DNA of 64,000 nt from Heloderma charlesbogerti (GCA_026122225.1 JANEZZ010001491.1:62001-126000), one strand, 5' to 3'; shown: positions 48,195 to 60,930, counted from the first letter of the stretch. Translations and numbers: made by a program. The notes: generated by a model not told the origin, from the letters alone.

Positions 48195-49702
48195 CCCCTA
48201 GAGTAATAAAGGAACTGGCAGAAGAACTCTCAGAACCGCTGTCTATTCTCTTTGAGAAATGAGGACAGGGGAAGTGCCAGATGACTGGAGGAGGGCTAAT
48301 GTTGTCCTGTCCCTATCTTCAAAAAGGGTAAAAAGGAGGAATCTGGGAACTACAGACCAGTCAGTCTGACATCAATCCCTGGGATGGAGCAGATGATACA
48401 GCAATCCATCTGGAAGCACCTTGAAAACAATGCAGTGATTACTTGAAGCCAACATGGATTTGTCAAGAACAAGTCCTGCCAGATGAATATGATCTCATTT
48501 TTTGATCAAGTAACCTCCCTTGTGGACCATGGGAATGCTGTAGACATCATATACCTCGACTTCAGCAAAGCTTTCGACAAAGTGCCCCATGATATCCTGA
48601 TGGGCAAACTAGCTCAAAGTGGGCTAGATGAAACAACGATCCGGTGGATCCACAGTTGGCTACAGAATCGGACTCAAAGAGTGCTTATCAATGGGACCTT
48701 CTCAAACTGGGGAGAGGTAACGGGTGGGGTACCGCAGGACTCAGTCCTGGGCCCAGTGCTCTTCAACATTTTTATTAATGACTTGGAGGAGGAGGTGCAG
48801 GGAATGCTGATCAAATTTGCAGATGACACAAAATTGGGCGGGATACCTAATACTTTGGAAGACAGAAACAAAATTCAAAGTGATCTGGATAGACTGGAGT
48901 GCTGGGCAGAAAACAACAGAATGATATTTAATAGGGATAAATGCCAAGTTCTGCACCTAGGAAAAAGAAACCAAATGCAAGTTACAAGATGGGGGATACG
49001 TGGCTCAACCACACTACAAGCAAGAAGGATCTTGGAATTGTTGTCGATCACAAGCTGAATATGAGCCAACAATGTGATGTGGCTGCAAAAAAGGCAAATG
49101 CTATTTTGGGCTGCATTCATAGAAGCATCGCTTCCAAATCCCGGGAAGTACTAGTTCCCCTCTACTCAGCACTGGTTAGGCCTCATCTGGAGTACTGCGT
49201 CCAGTTCTGGGCACCACACTTTAAGAAGGATGCAGACAAACTGGAGAGGGTTCAGAGGAGGGCAACAAAGATGATCAGGAGACTGGAAACAAAGCCCTAT
49301 GAAGAGAGACTGAAAGAACTGGGCATTTTTAGCCTTGAGAAGAGAAGACTGAGGGGAGATATGATAGCACTCTTCAAGTACTTGAAAGGTTGTCACAGAG
49401 AGGAAGGCCAGGATCTCTTCTTGATCATCCCAGAGTGCAGGACAAGGGATAACGGGCTCAAGTGACAGGAAGCCAGATTCCGGCTGAACATCAGGAAAAA
49501 CGTCCTGACTGTTAGAGCAATACAACAATGGAACCAATTACCTAGGGAGGTGGTGGGCTCACCCACACTGGAGGCATTCAAGACGAGGTTGGACAGCCAT
49601 CTGTCAGGGTTGCTCTGACTTGGATTCCTGCATTGAGCAGGGGGTTGGACTCGATGGCCTTGTAGGCCCCTTCCAACCCTACTATTCTATGATTCTATGA
49701 TA
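48195..49702 (+). mobile_element. CR1 LINE, 5'-truncated, with 3' tail
   Basis: Typical CR1 from the middle of the reverse transcriptase to the 3' end, closing with repeated attctatg octamers at 49682-49702. The 3' UTR is very short, as in bird and reptile CR1. The fragment at 11227-11405 is the inverse of its last 180 bases. Confidence 0.93.
48205..49614 (+). pseudogene. CR1 ORF2 remnant (reverse transcriptase C-terminal half)
   Basis: Starts with VIKELAEELSEPLSILFE (48208) and a stop, then reads through frameshifts to an open frame at 48483-49058: IIYLDFSKAFDKVPHDILMG, VTGGVPQDSVLGPVLFNIFI, and the catalytic FADDTKLGG. The frame shifts near 48965 and goes on (KKDLGIVVDHKLNMSQQCDV, VRPHLEYCVQFWAPHFKKD, VQRRATKMIRRL) to a TGA at 49463-49465, then RLNIRKNVLTVRAIQQWNQL to the natural end near 49614. 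The N-terminal endonuclease is absent. Not functional. Confidence 0.92.
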
Positions 49703-51887
49703 CCCTAATCCCATGCTTGCATCTTGTTTCAGTAGGTTTTGGCTTTAAGTTTTGGAAGTCATATAACTCCAGCAGTCATCTAATCATATTCTTTTTCGTT
49801 CTTTTTAAAGTGGTGAACACAAACATGGCTATCCTCTTCTCACCAAACCTTGCAGCAACACCCTGTCATTTTGTGAACTTTTGTTTTTTTAAAGACACCC
49901 CCATTATTACCTTTCCCATAGAGCCATCTTGTTACCCCATTTTCACTCATACTTTGAGTGAAATCCAGTTGTGTTATTCTGCTGACAAAACAGCATCCAG
50001 CAATGGAGCAGATTTCCCCTCCCCATGCACCCTCCATGCTCCCTGCCAGCCCCAAACTGTAAAACTGGCGTAGCCTTTAATCAGCACTAAAGTAGGTTTT
50101 TGCTATTTTAAAAAATTAAAATATGTACATAATACTGCTTCAGTGAAAGACTATTACTACCCTAACTAAAGAAATGAATTCTTGCTTTTAAACCCCCCCC
50201 CCCCGACAATCTTTCTGGCCACTACGATATTAGCAACTTCCCCCCTCCCCTCCTTTAAAACACTTACATCTCATGTCACATAGCAACCACACTGAAATAA
50301 ATGCTATAGAAGAAATATAACTGACTGTGTTAAATAACAGAAAAATGTTTTTAACATGGCTGCTCAGATAAATTGTACTTTCCCTTTTACACACCCACAG
50401 AGGCCATGTCACACCCACTAGTGTGGACAGAACATAACGGTATGTACACAAACACAATACCTCCACTGGTTTAGGAAGTCAATTGCTATTCATGTTGTAG
50501 CTTATAGAGGATATATGGACAGGGCTAGAAACTGCCCATCTGGAAACACTCTTGTAGAAAGTATCACACACAAAGGCTACAGTGAGGGTGACAGATAGTG
50601 TGGAAAGGACCCAGCAGTCGCTGGAAGAGGGATGGAACTGTTGCTCAGCTGCATCTGTAGCAGACAGTAATGAATTCCTGGGTGCTTCCAGACTAGGCTT
50701 TTATTGTGCCTTCACCCTGCCTCATTCACGGAATTGCACAGAGGGTCCAGATGACGCCGTCTTCCCTCTGTAACCTTCCTGTGTCTTCCCATTGCTTCTT
50801 CCATCTTTTTTCTTAGCAGAAAACATCTGTTCAAGCAGGGAAAGATGGAATAGATGGAGAAAGCCTTTTGTAGTCCTAGGAGCTGTCCATCTGGAAGGAC
50901 TCCATATTAAAGACAGGAACTGAATACGTAACAACCGTACATATTTATATACAAAAGCTGAAATCTCATCTTTGATTGTAAATATTCTTGACTGTTTCTT
51001 GCTTTAAAATCCTCCACTTGCCTATTATTTCAGTGCAGTTTGGTTGCTGTGTTCTAACAAGCAGGGTTATTAATACAAAGCAGGAGCAATAGTACCTGGG
51101 TGCCTAGCTAAACAATACCACACTGGTAACTAAGCCTTAGGAGGCAGCCCCAGAATGTATGCTCATTAGTCCGGACAAGGCTGAGTGCACTGTGGCAGCT
51201 ACTTTCTTAGCCGTAGGGTAAAAAAAACGGTATAAGACTGCAATTGTTTCAAGATCTTTGCCCCCTCCCCTGGCTACATTAAAACACACAAGCCAATTTC
51301 ATATAAATGTGATTATATGAAGTAGACTTACCATGTGCAAAACTCCAAAGACCAAATGGAAAGGAAGGTTCATTTAATGCAGCAAGCATGTTGAAGTGTT
51401 CTGGTGTGATGGAATCCTAATGGTATTTTTCAGGAATTCCCATTAAAAGGTTTATAAAACTGTCACAAAATACCTCTGGATTTACGGTTCAACACACATG
51501 GGCTAGTTTGCCTGTGGCAACCCCACATTTAAAGCTAACATAGCAAGAGAACTTGATTATCCCCTCATTTTTCAAGTACACATAGCCCCTGGCTCCTTAA
51601 TGCTGGGGCACCTGGTAGCTCCCCAAGGGCAACATGGCACTCAGGCGCTCAACACTGTGTGGTTTTTAGCACTGTATAGGCAGTGCTAAGTTTTAAGAAG
51701 CAAGTGCCCAGGCTTTAAAAGGATCCCAAGGAGGGACTGAATCCCTGGGAAGTGATAAAGTTCCCATGGGAGAAGTATAGCAACTTCATCCACTTCCCAT
51801 GATGATATATAGCAGGCCCCTAGCATCTCACACAAAGGCAAATGCTGTTAAGAAGCCAAAGCCTTCAACAGTGTCACTTAAGTGGGA
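49703..51887. other. CHN1 intron, nothing recognised
   Basis: Poly-C run at 50193-50205. No exon, RNA gene or classifiable repeat was found. Confidence 0.5.
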
Positions 51888-52022
51888 ACATAGGAAGCTG
51901 CCTTATATAGAGCCAGCTCACTGGTCCATCTAGTTGAGTACTGTCTGTACTGACTGACAGCAGCTCTTCAGGATTTCTGGCAGGGGTCTTTGCCAGCCCC
52001 ACCTAGAGATGCCAGGGATTGA
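51888..52022 (+). repeat. Dispersed repeat family D
   Basis: Reads aacataggaagctgccttat, actggtccatctagttgagt and gagatgccagggattgaa. I recall these phrases from a widespread squamate repeat but cannot name it. Confidence 0.5.
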
Positions 52023-52050
52023 AGCTCTGGTCATAAACTTCTATTGTTTA

Positions 52051-52177
52051 GGTAAAACCTCGCGCCCTCCAGCTGTTTTGAACTACAACTCTCATCAGCC
52101 CCAGCCAGCGTGGGCAAACATCAATGATTATGGGAGGTGTAGTCTAAAACGTCTGGAGATCACCAGCTTGCCCATCT
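52051..52177. mobile_element. hAT-type MITE (family C)
   Basis: cgcgccctccagctgttttg and aaaacgtctggagatcacc as inverted ends, with actacaactctcatcagccc in the middle. Ends eroded. Confidence 0.6.
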
Positions 52178-53900
52178 CTGCTGTATACACATTACACACC
52201 ACTATGAAGAATGAACTCAGTTAAATCATATAGAATTACAGAGTATTTCAGACTTCTCAACTAAAAATTAGCACATACCACCAGGAGATTAATGGCGGCC
52301 GTTTCTAAAAATCATAGCACTCAGCTGTCGTACACAACCTTTAAAAGCCGTACATTAGTACACTATTCAGAAGATGCACCGTCAATTGATGTGTTCTATT
52401 GCTGGCGCTGGACACGAATGCTCCAGTGCTCTGGGTCACCAATAAGTCAAAGCTGAGAACAGTTTTCCCTGCCCCCATTTAACCTAGCCACTATAGGAAA
52501 TTCAGCCACAAGGTGGAGCAGCTGCCCAACACTACAAATTTCACTGTTATGCTGAGAACCAGCACAGCTCTGTTTCCAGATTCTGGAACATGGGAATTTA
52601 GGGGGACTTTTTGAGATTGTTAATTTTTTTTTAAACAAAGGCATCTCATTATACAAGACTGTGCTGATTATATCAACTGAGTAATCTTTATTTTCATGGT
52701 GTTTCCTTAGTTTTAGATGCATAGCTAGTATTATTACTAACTTGATAAATGACAAACCAGCATGGTAAGTGGCCAAACTTCCCGCTGCCCTGCCCCCAAG
52801 GTTGAGATGATGTCTTCTTTCATGAGTCCCTCACTTGCTGGTGGAAATAAAATAAGAACATAGGCAAGTTTATAGGCTCAAACCCTATTGGGGCAATTAA
52901 AAAGATGTAAAAAACATGTTCACCCAACCCCAAAACTTTACTGTGGAGCAAGAGAAAAATCACAGAAGCAATAGTGTCATTTAAATTCTGAACATCTGGA
53001 CAAGTAAGGCACCATTCCCTGAGAACATAGTTTTATACACCCCATAAATGTTGGGTACAGCTGCTAACAGTCAACTTGAAAGTGAGTTGACTCCGTGAGG
53101 ATACGTCTGCATGGACATATCCAATGTTCATCAGAACCCCACATTCCAGTATCCCAAGACCTCCACCAGCCACTTGTCTGTACTGAAGACTGTTTTACAC
53201 CAACAGCAGCCATGCCAGGAAGAGCTGCGCTCTCCTTTAAATGACAGGAAATATGTGGGAAGGAACAGCTCCAGGCACTCTGCTTTCTCCACCCTTTGTT
53301 GGGATGAAATGATAAAAGGAGATATGACTCCTGTTAACAGTAGTCAGTATGTGACTTTTGTTGTGTATATTTTCCACACAGGCCCGCGCAACGTGCAGCC
53401 CTTTGACATGTATGCAGTGTACCCTGCCATGTGATAACTCTCCCCTTCCCTATTCCTGTACCTTACAATACACAGCTGATGTGCACAAGGTCTGCATGTT
53501 TTGCAGGTATGATCTACAAGACACCTGTTTTCAACACTAATTCCTGCAACTGCACTACATGACTAAAAAAGCACATCTCTCCTGTGCATCTGCTTGCCAT
53601 ATCTGAAATGCAAATGGACTCTAAATACAGCTCAAGCCCTTCTCAAGGGTTTGTGTATCCAAAAAGCACTTTTCCATCCCCCACCCCCACAGGGCTAAAC
53701 TACAGATTATATCTGAGATCAAATAGATTTGAAATATTGGGGTAGGTAGGAGAGAAGCCTCTTGGGGAAACTTAGAATAGAAAAATGGAAGGCAGGGAGA
53801 GGGTTAAGGACTCTCCAGAAGCAGTTTTATCTCATCAAAAAGGACGCTGAGCTACACATTTCTGTAAAAACCCTCAAATTTCAACAAAGGATTGTTGCAC
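52178..53900. other. CHN1 intron, nothing recognised
   Basis: No exon or repeat could be supported; the open frames are short and lack domains. Confidence 0.5.
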
Positions 53901-53997
53901 CTCCAGCCATCTTCAACCCTCCAGACATTTTGCTCTACACTAGGGATGATAGGGTTTGTAGTCCAACCATCTGGAGGGCAACAGAATGGGAAAGCTG
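53901..53997. mobile_element. hAT-type MITE (family C), degenerate
   Basis: Core gggatgatagggtttgtagt with accatctggagggcaacaga on the right and cctccagacattttg on the left. Confidence 0.5.
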
Positions 53998-53999
53998 CA

Positions 54000-55194
54000 C
54001 CTACAGTTGTATCAGAGACTGTTCCCATTTTAAAAAAACACACACACCAGGGCCAGCAGGATCTGGTAGGGTTACCATATTCAATCTGAATTTGTCACAG
54101 CTTGTTCCAGGCCCTAGTTACACATGACCTGCATACCCATGTAACAAAAGCCTAGCACTGTTTTTCCTAGGGAAAGTCTGCTTTAGGATGGGGTGATGTG
54201 GAATGGAGAAGCAGCAGAGGGAAATGGGGGTGCTTAACCTTTTCCTACCTGCTTCTCTTCTTCAAACCATCACCAGGTTCAGCACCAGCGCCAGCTCTCT
54301 CAGTGCACCACCCCCACCCACCATTGTCGCCACTGCACCCCCCTCTCCCCCCCACCCCCACTGCCCACTACAGCAGCTACCGAGCCCTACAAGGGTCAAA
54401 TGTAGCTTGTAAACAAACTTGATTTTATATTTTGGCACTTCATAGTGCTCCGCACACCATTTTTAAAAACTTTGTTTCAGGTTGCCTGGCAGACTGTGGC
54501 CCATGGGGTGGAGGGGAGAATAGCCCCTGGACCTCCCGAAGTTGCTCACATCTGCCCTATAGGTTCTCAGACCATTTGCAAAAATCCATAGAATGCTGAT
54601 GCTTCGTGACTGAACCACTGCTGCCAAAAGGTAAGCAGAGGTTGGGGTCACTTCTTCCCAAGAACTAATGCTAGTTTTATCCTCTTCACCTCCCCCCGCC
54701 CCAGCAGAAAATGAGTAGCTAGAAGAAAGACTTGCTCAGTTCCTGTTATGGGGGTGATGATGCTAAGGAGAACATGAGAGAACTCCTGCTACAATAACCT
54801 TTAATATCCAAATTCTTGCATGCAGTAATGGGATGGTGCATTGTTACATGAGAGAACCTTCACCCACCAAACAGATTGTTAGTGCTAGATTTGGGGATGG
54901 GAAATATTGCAAGTTTAGAAGCTCCTCTGCCCCTCAACACACACACAAGTATCAGAAGTGTGAGACAAACCAAATGTGATTTTCAATGTGTTTTTTAAAA
55001 AATAAAATCAGCTGTGGGGTGGGATGGCAATAATAATGAAGATCCGAGCAGGCATGGAGAAGGCATTTACCCCATTCCTCCTCCATTACAGTCCTCCAGA
55101 AAATCTCTCACGGAGCAGGCTGTTCTACCCAATCTGCATATGGCTTCTTCCTTTAGCAGTTTCAGACTGAAATAGGGACCAACTAGACATCCCA
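54000..55194. other. CHN1 intron, nothing recognised
   Basis: A C-rich patch at 54300-54365 creates Pro/Ser/His-rich frames that are not genes. Confidence 0.45.
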
Positions 55195-55345
55195 ATGGGA
55201 AGCCCACAAGCAAGATATGAGTTCAACAGCACCCTCCCACTCCTATACCCCAGCAACTGGTATTCAGAGGTATGCTACTTCCGATTTTGGTGGTAATATA
55301 CAGGCATTGTGGCTAGTAGCCATCGATAGCCTTAGAAAATCTTGC
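55195..55345 (+). repeat. Dispersed repeat family A, copy 4
   Basis: agcccacaagcaagatatga, cagcaactggtattcagagg, then gtggctagtagccatcgata, extending further 3' than the other copies. Confidence 0.55.
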
Positions 55346-55780
55346 TTTGGAAACCACAAAACCAACTGTAATTTCTGAATCGGGTTCTAGCAAGCTGTGA
55401 CCATAGCAGCATAGTGTACAAGTGGGAGGCTCTGTTTGTGCACATGCCTTCTATTCCTTAACTCTTAAAGCAGCGGACGTAGCACCAAGGGCTGGTGAGT
55501 TAACCTAAAATGCTGAGCACTCAAGGCTTCAGTTTACTTGGGGAGATCAGATTAAGGAAGACAGACTAAGGGCCCAATCCTACCTATTTCAATGTTGATG
55601 GATGGAGGGGATTAGGATGGTGTGCTGGTGTTCTCCGCCAACATGGCTGACGAGGCACTGCTATGCTGGCAGCCTCTGCTAATCTCAGGCAGGTGGAAAG
55701 TCCTGAAATGGGGTGTTTTCCGGGCAGGGCAGGGATGGGCCGATAGCTAATTAACCACCACCACCCCTGCTGTCAGGTAT

Positions 55781-55850
55781 TGATGGTATTGTAAATACAT
55801 GGATCCAGCTGATCCATCTGCTGATGGTATTGTAAATACATGGATCCAGC
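55781..55850. repeat. 29-bp exact direct repeat
   Basis: 55781-55809 and 55822-55850 are identical over 29 bases (starting tgatggtattgtaaatacat), with a 41-base period. The 12 bases between them share gatccatctgc-type sequence with the unit. A recent local duplication. Confidence 0.8.
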
Positions 55851-56312
55851 GGGCTGAACAGCCCAGCGAAACACTGGACCCCTTTCTGTTCTGGTTGGCG
55901 TGAGCTAAAAGGGCTGGGGATGAGGTTGTAAATCTCCAGGCAAGCCCCTTCAGGACTGCTTTGAAAAATCTCAAGTAACCAGAGAAAGTAAGGACCAAAC
56001 AAGACATGACAACAGCAGACCCGCCTCTTTAAATGTGGGTCTGCCCTACCATGTAAGCAGGAGGTCAATGGTCTTGGGCAAAAGGGACACAGGGGTGTTG
56101 AACCCTTCCCATATCTGCTTCTTTCCTCGCCAAATTCTCTCCCTGCCGCCCAGCATTATTCTCCCAGCAGGTTCACTTCTAGTATGAATGCCTGGCTGAT
56201 AGAAAAGTGACAGCAGGGGACACATTGTAGAGAGGTAAATTGCAGACAAGGAGAGAGATTAGCATGTTCTCCAATATTCATACTGCTGCATTATCCCGAC
56301 CTCAGCAACTGT

Positions 56313-56344
56313 ATTTAGTGCCTTGCTTTTGCAAGGCACTAAAT
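56313..56344. repeat. Perfect 14-bp hairpin with TTTT loop
   Basis: atttagtgccttgc (56313-56326), loop tttt, then gcaaggcactaaat (56331-56344), a perfect complement. No flanking gene feature explains it. It could be the centre of a MITE. Confidence 0.7.
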
Positions 56345-57227
56345 TGATCGGCCGTTACTGAAATTTTTCATCATCAGGTATGAACCTCAGCCTCCAGGTC
56401 CCCAAATTATTTTATCCACTGAAACCAATTTACCAGCTAACAGGTCCATTTTGTTTTCTGAGCTTCCAGGCAAGTTTCCTCTTCAATTTTAGTCAACAGA
56501 ATGCACTGCCAGCAAAAAAGGAAAGATCCTTTCAAGGTTGCTGTCTTTATTTGGTTCATTAGATTTTTCAAATTAGATAAGAGTTTCACTGCACCAGGTG
56601 AAGACAGCCATCCAACTCTCAAGGATAGACGCACCTTTCAAATGGTACAGACCTACAGCCCCAGGTGGAGGGCAGCTCTCTCACTTTGACTGCAGCACTC
56701 ATTTTTACTGCCTTTTTAAAAACTATTGAAAAGTAAACTTTTATATGCAGGCTGTCCAGTATACACCGGTTTGAATAGCATACACTGGACTGGTTAGGGA
56801 TGGCCAACTCGTTGCTGGTTCCCAAGCCAATTTTAACTGATGGTCCAGGACTCCTGATAATGGTGCCAATTTTTGGTTGTTGTCGTGGGGTTTTGTTTTG
56901 GCAAAGTTGCCCATAGTTTTACTCAAAAGGGCAAGAGAAATTATTTCACGTTGCAAGAAATAGCAACGTTCCATGTTACACGTTGTATAATAAATTCAAA
57001 AGAGAAAACATACGTAATCAAATCATGCACATTACTTGTCAGTAATACATGTGATCTGATTCTGCCTAACTGCATGTGCTGCGAAACTGCGAAGCCCTTA
57101 CTGCTAAGATGGCACAAACCTTCTGGAGTGACTAGTTGCAAGGAGCTGAATTCATTAGACAGAATTTACTTTTGGCTCCTTAGGCTATTTTTCAAGGAAC
57201 AACGAGGCCTCATGGATATATACGTTT
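56345..57227. other. CHN1 intron, nothing recognised
   Basis: Unique-looking sequence without exons. Confidence 0.5.
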
Positions 57228-57345
57228 TTAATTAGTTTGTTTCATTTATATCCTGCCTTTCCTTCAAGGAGCCCAAGGTGGCATACATAACCTTCCTCCT
57301 CTCCATCTTATCGTCACAACAACCCTCTGTGGTAGGCAACCCTGG
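57228..57345 (-). mobile_element. MIR-like SINE, 3' part
   Basis: On the minus strand it carries the core tcacaacaaccctctgtgg (inverse of ccacagagggttgttgtga) and an L2-like tail (aaggaaaggcaggatataaa). This is the tail-side half of a MIR/CORE-like SINE. The head-side half lies at 57955-58072. Confidence 0.55.
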
Positions 57346-57954
57346 CACAAGCTCTCCAGCCCCCTTCCTGCTGCCATACAGGCTCTCTGGAGAGCTGCAT
57401 GGCCAGAGGAAGCAGCCGGCATGGCTCTTCAGAGAGCTGGCCAGGCTGAAATGGCCCTTTGGCTCAACGGCATAAGTGGAGCAGCAGTGGTGGGTCCTGC
57501 CTAATGTCTTTGCGTTTTTACAAGTTTTTATATAAAAATTCTACATAATTTTTATGTAGCATTTCAAACATGTTACGTGTCCTCTAATTTTCACCTTCAA
57601 ATATTTCAGGTTAGTGTATCGGGGACAAAAATGTAGTATGGGGTACCTTTTCTTAGCTTTGTTGTTTACTAAATACAAGTAAAACAAGCATGCTAAATTA
57701 GATCTCCCTAGAGCAGGGGTGGGCAAGCTGTGGCCCTCCAGATGTTTTGGCCTATGGCTTTCATCAGCTCTAGCCAGATAGTCAATGGTGAGGAAGGATG
57801 GGAGTTGCAGGCCAAAACACCTGGAGGGCCACTCCTGCTCTAGGGCATCAGAACATTTTCCAATGCAAACTGAATGTTTTCCTATGCAGATTAACCTAAT
57901 TTGCCCTGGAAAATTTCCTAATTCAGAATCTGTCAGAAAACCCAAATCACCAGC
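57346..57954. other. About 0.6 kb separating two halves of a SINE
   Basis: Includes a family C MITE (57714-57837). The rest, for example 57350-57480 (G/C-rich) and 57540-57700 (A/T-rich), is not recognised. Either one or more insertions or chance proximity of two SINE fragments. Confidence 0.4.
57714..57837. mobile_element. hAT-type MITE (family C)
   Basis: Starts caggggtgggcaagctgtgg, the classic CAGGGGTGGGCAA hAT end, and closes ctggagggccactcctg. Flanks ccctagag (57706-57713) and ctctaggg (57838-57845) fit a mutated CTCTAGAG-type duplication, 6 of 8. Confidence 0.8.
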
Positions 57955-58072
57955 TGAACGTCAGTGTGTGGCCCAAAGACACCCAGAGAGCTCCGTGGTC
58001 GTGTGGGAACTAGAAGCTGCGTCTCCCTGGTCCCAGTCCAACTACTATACCACACTGGCTCTCCACTGGATA
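57955..58072 (-). mobile_element. MIR-like SINE, tRNA-like head
   Basis: Inverse of a tRNA-type promoter head: on the minus strand gagagccagtgtggtatagt (A-box-like) and a B-box region, followed by gagctctctgggtgtctttg and gggccacac, the usual MIR-core lead-in. It reads toward 57345. Confidence 0.55.
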
Positions 58073-60234
58073 TAGACGTTGGCCATCCCTGGTCTAATTA
58101 AACTACTAATAATTCCTACCAGTGAAATTTTGATGGAAGATGAAATGAAGCGTCAGTGCCCAGTCTTTTGTATCATTACTATCTCAGGCCAAACAGGTTT
58201 TCTAGGTTTTCAGAAACACAACGAAATCCTACAAAACTTGGTTACTGTGAATAGTAGTGTGATGATATCACACCACGGGCACAATACCTCTATCATGCAA
58301 CCACAAGATTCTGAGAATTGTGACTGTCAAATGTATTGCTTCTTGGTACCCATTCCTAGCATCTGCTGAAAGGGATAAAGCACCAGCAAGCTACTGGGAA
58401 ATATAACTGCTCTCTTGAAGGAAGAATCCTTTGAAAAGTAACTAATACTGATGTGCTATTAGCTCTGGTCTGGTTTACATGTGCAACAGAATGAGATGGT
58501 AGAGTCCTGAGGTAGTGGAATGAACTGTACCACCTCTGACTATGGGTGGGAAAATAACATTTTTAATTGCTTTTGCTCTCCTATATAAGAACAAAATCCA
58601 AATCTCTCCCTGCAAGTAGAAATCCAGTTAGAGAAGCAAGCAGGCTGGGCTAGAGTTTCCTTGATGAGCTACTTTTCTATTTATGGGGAGTTTCTTTAAA
58701 TGAGAGAACATTCAGAAATGGCATCTCCCATCTATAGCCTAAAATGCTACCGTCCATTATATTATCTTAGGACTCTTATCAACAAATTCTGCAGTAAATT
58801 AGAACTCTAATCCATTTACAACTTTGATGTCTTCCCTTTCTCTTTAGCATTATATAAAACTTGCTATAAAAGTTATCTGCATATTAGAACAGTTCTAGTT
58901 TTAAAGCATAGGTGAAAGTGTTTGAAGAGGTACAGTTCTACTACTTGTTATATGCCCCCAACTTCTCTACCCTATCTTTTTCTCTCTCTTTTCTTAAAAG
59001 CAAAGCCATCTCAGAAGGAGAGAATTTAGAACAGAGAACCGATGGGGGAGTGAGGGGTACTTTATCCTTTCCCTGTCCAGCGTTTCTCCACTTCATCCCA
59101 GCCCTAAATATTTTACTCTCTGCAGATTCAAAATATAGCATGTCATGTCCCCTTATACAGGGCCAAAACCAAGAGGAAATGGGAAATCTGCCATTGATTC
59201 TCCTAACTTCCTTTTAAAATTTTAAAGCAGGCTTTAAAGTCATGGGAGATTTTGTTAAATTTTGTTAAAAGGAGCACTGCTGGGGAGGAGAGCTTAATCC
59301 TCTCCCCATGCACTGGTTCTCAAGTTTTTTTATGTACAGGGGGAGAGAGAGAGAGTATATGTGTGTGTGTGTGTGTGTCTGTTTAGGGGACGGCATTCAG
59401 CCATGTGAGCCTTCACTCGCAGTATGAAGTGATACAGCTCAGACACAGCTTTACCCACCTCAGTGAGAAAAAGGCCAGTCTCAATTCCTCAGGTCAATCT
59501 GGACTGTGTGATCAGAGGTTTATGTTCCCATAGAAATGCTTCTTCTGGGAACATTCCTGGGAAAGCCAGTTTACATAACCAGGTGCTCTTTTATGCATGC
59601 GTATACACGTGCACAAACAAACACATGATCAGTTGTTTAAATGGCTATACAATGCACGCAACTAGCTGGCCCAACTTGATCATGGTAATCAGAATAGTGA
59701 TGACCAGCATTCCCTGACAAGCTGAGATGGAGTTCTCTCAACTCTTATTCTCTTTGACTTACTATAAAACCCAAATTCTAAAAGAGGGAAACGGTTTAAA
59801 GCATGACGTTACCCACAAGAGCTTGTGCTTTCTTGCACCCTCTCCTACTGTACACACATGCACAACCCATATTCCATCTCTGATGACTAAGTACACCAAC
59901 TTTAAATGTACCACATGTTCTTCAAGCTGAGGTAGGGTGGGCAGAGGGGAAACCTCAACTATCAATCAAGCAAATCGCTAACCGTACACTTCAACAGAGC
60001 CACTAACAAGTTATCGAGGAATGAAATCAGTTCCTTGAAGGACACCACAAACCCATTCTTTGAAAAGTGTCCTTCAATCCAGCACCAACCAAGTTCTTCC
60101 TTTGTATCAGTTTCCTCTCTCCTGATCCCTAGCCAACAGCTAACCCACCAGCGATAGCATGACCTTTGATGTGTTGCTCCCAAACTGTGGTATGTGGTCC
60201 CTCAAGAACTATGATTGGGCCACACTCTTTTGGC
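58073..60234. other. CHN1 intron with GA/GT microsatellite
   Basis: A (GA)n(GT)n tract lies at 59342-59383. No exon or repeat family recognised. Confidence 0.5.
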
Positions 60235-60432
60235 TTTCAGGAAGGTTGCGTAGACACATCTCTTTAATCTAGCCTTTTAAATTATGCAGTTGTTTAATGC
60301 TTAACTGTTTTTAATGTACTTGTTTTTTATTTTAAGACTGTCTTGCTTTAAATTGTTGTGGACCGCCTTGATCACTTTTTAGTAAATAAGGCAGTATATA
60401 AATATGAATAAGAGTAGCAATAATAAAAATAA
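60235..60432 (+). mobile_element. L2/CR1-group LINE 3' end
   Basis: Ends ttgttgtggaccgccttgat, aaggcagtatataaatatga, then an A-rich tail (aataataaaaataaag). This is the general 3' end shape of L2-group elements. Coding sequence absent. Confidence 0.55.
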
Positions 60433-60495
60433 AGCAGTCTTCTCCAACTTAGTGCCCTCCAGATGTGTTGGACCAGAACTCCCATGAACAGTGAG
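60433..60495. mobile_element. hAT-type MITE (family C), partial
   Basis: cagtcttctccaacttagtg and ccctccagatgtgttggacc, aactcccatgaacagtgagt. The right arm is missing. Confidence 0.55.
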
Positions 60496-60930
60496 TAGCA
60501 GGACAGGGCTCAAGTGCTATTATCTTTTCCGTGGGCTGCTACTTAGGTAATTGAGTTTTAAAATCCTGAAGGTGCCTGATGAGCTCTAGAAGAGTAGGTC
60601 GTTGTGCTTATGGCTCCTGTGTGTATGTGCCCAACTGTTTTTAAAGGAAGCCCTTGCTTCCTCATCCTCATTTTGCAATAACAACAACAACAACAACAAA
60701 AATATGCAGGCAGACAAGTCCAATGAAACAATCCAGACATGGCATGAATTAGCAGAGAGGCTCTGTTGAGGCCACAGTGCCTTCCTCTACATGCAGATGG
60801 ATGTGCATGTGTGTCGTGTCAGAATAGCATGGATGAACCACTGGGATTTTGCTCATCTGTTACATCTTTACCCCACTTCAAAGTTGTTTCATAGCTGTCT
60901 CTTTATGAGGTACTGAAAGACAGTGGGTTG
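60496..60930. other. CHN1 intron with (CAA)n
   Basis: (CAA)n at 60681-60701; otherwise nothing. Confidence 0.5.

Noticed and set aside
54198..54422. Pro/Ser/His-rich frame in a C-rich patch
   Set aside because: Low-complexity composition keeps two frames open; no start or splice evidence.
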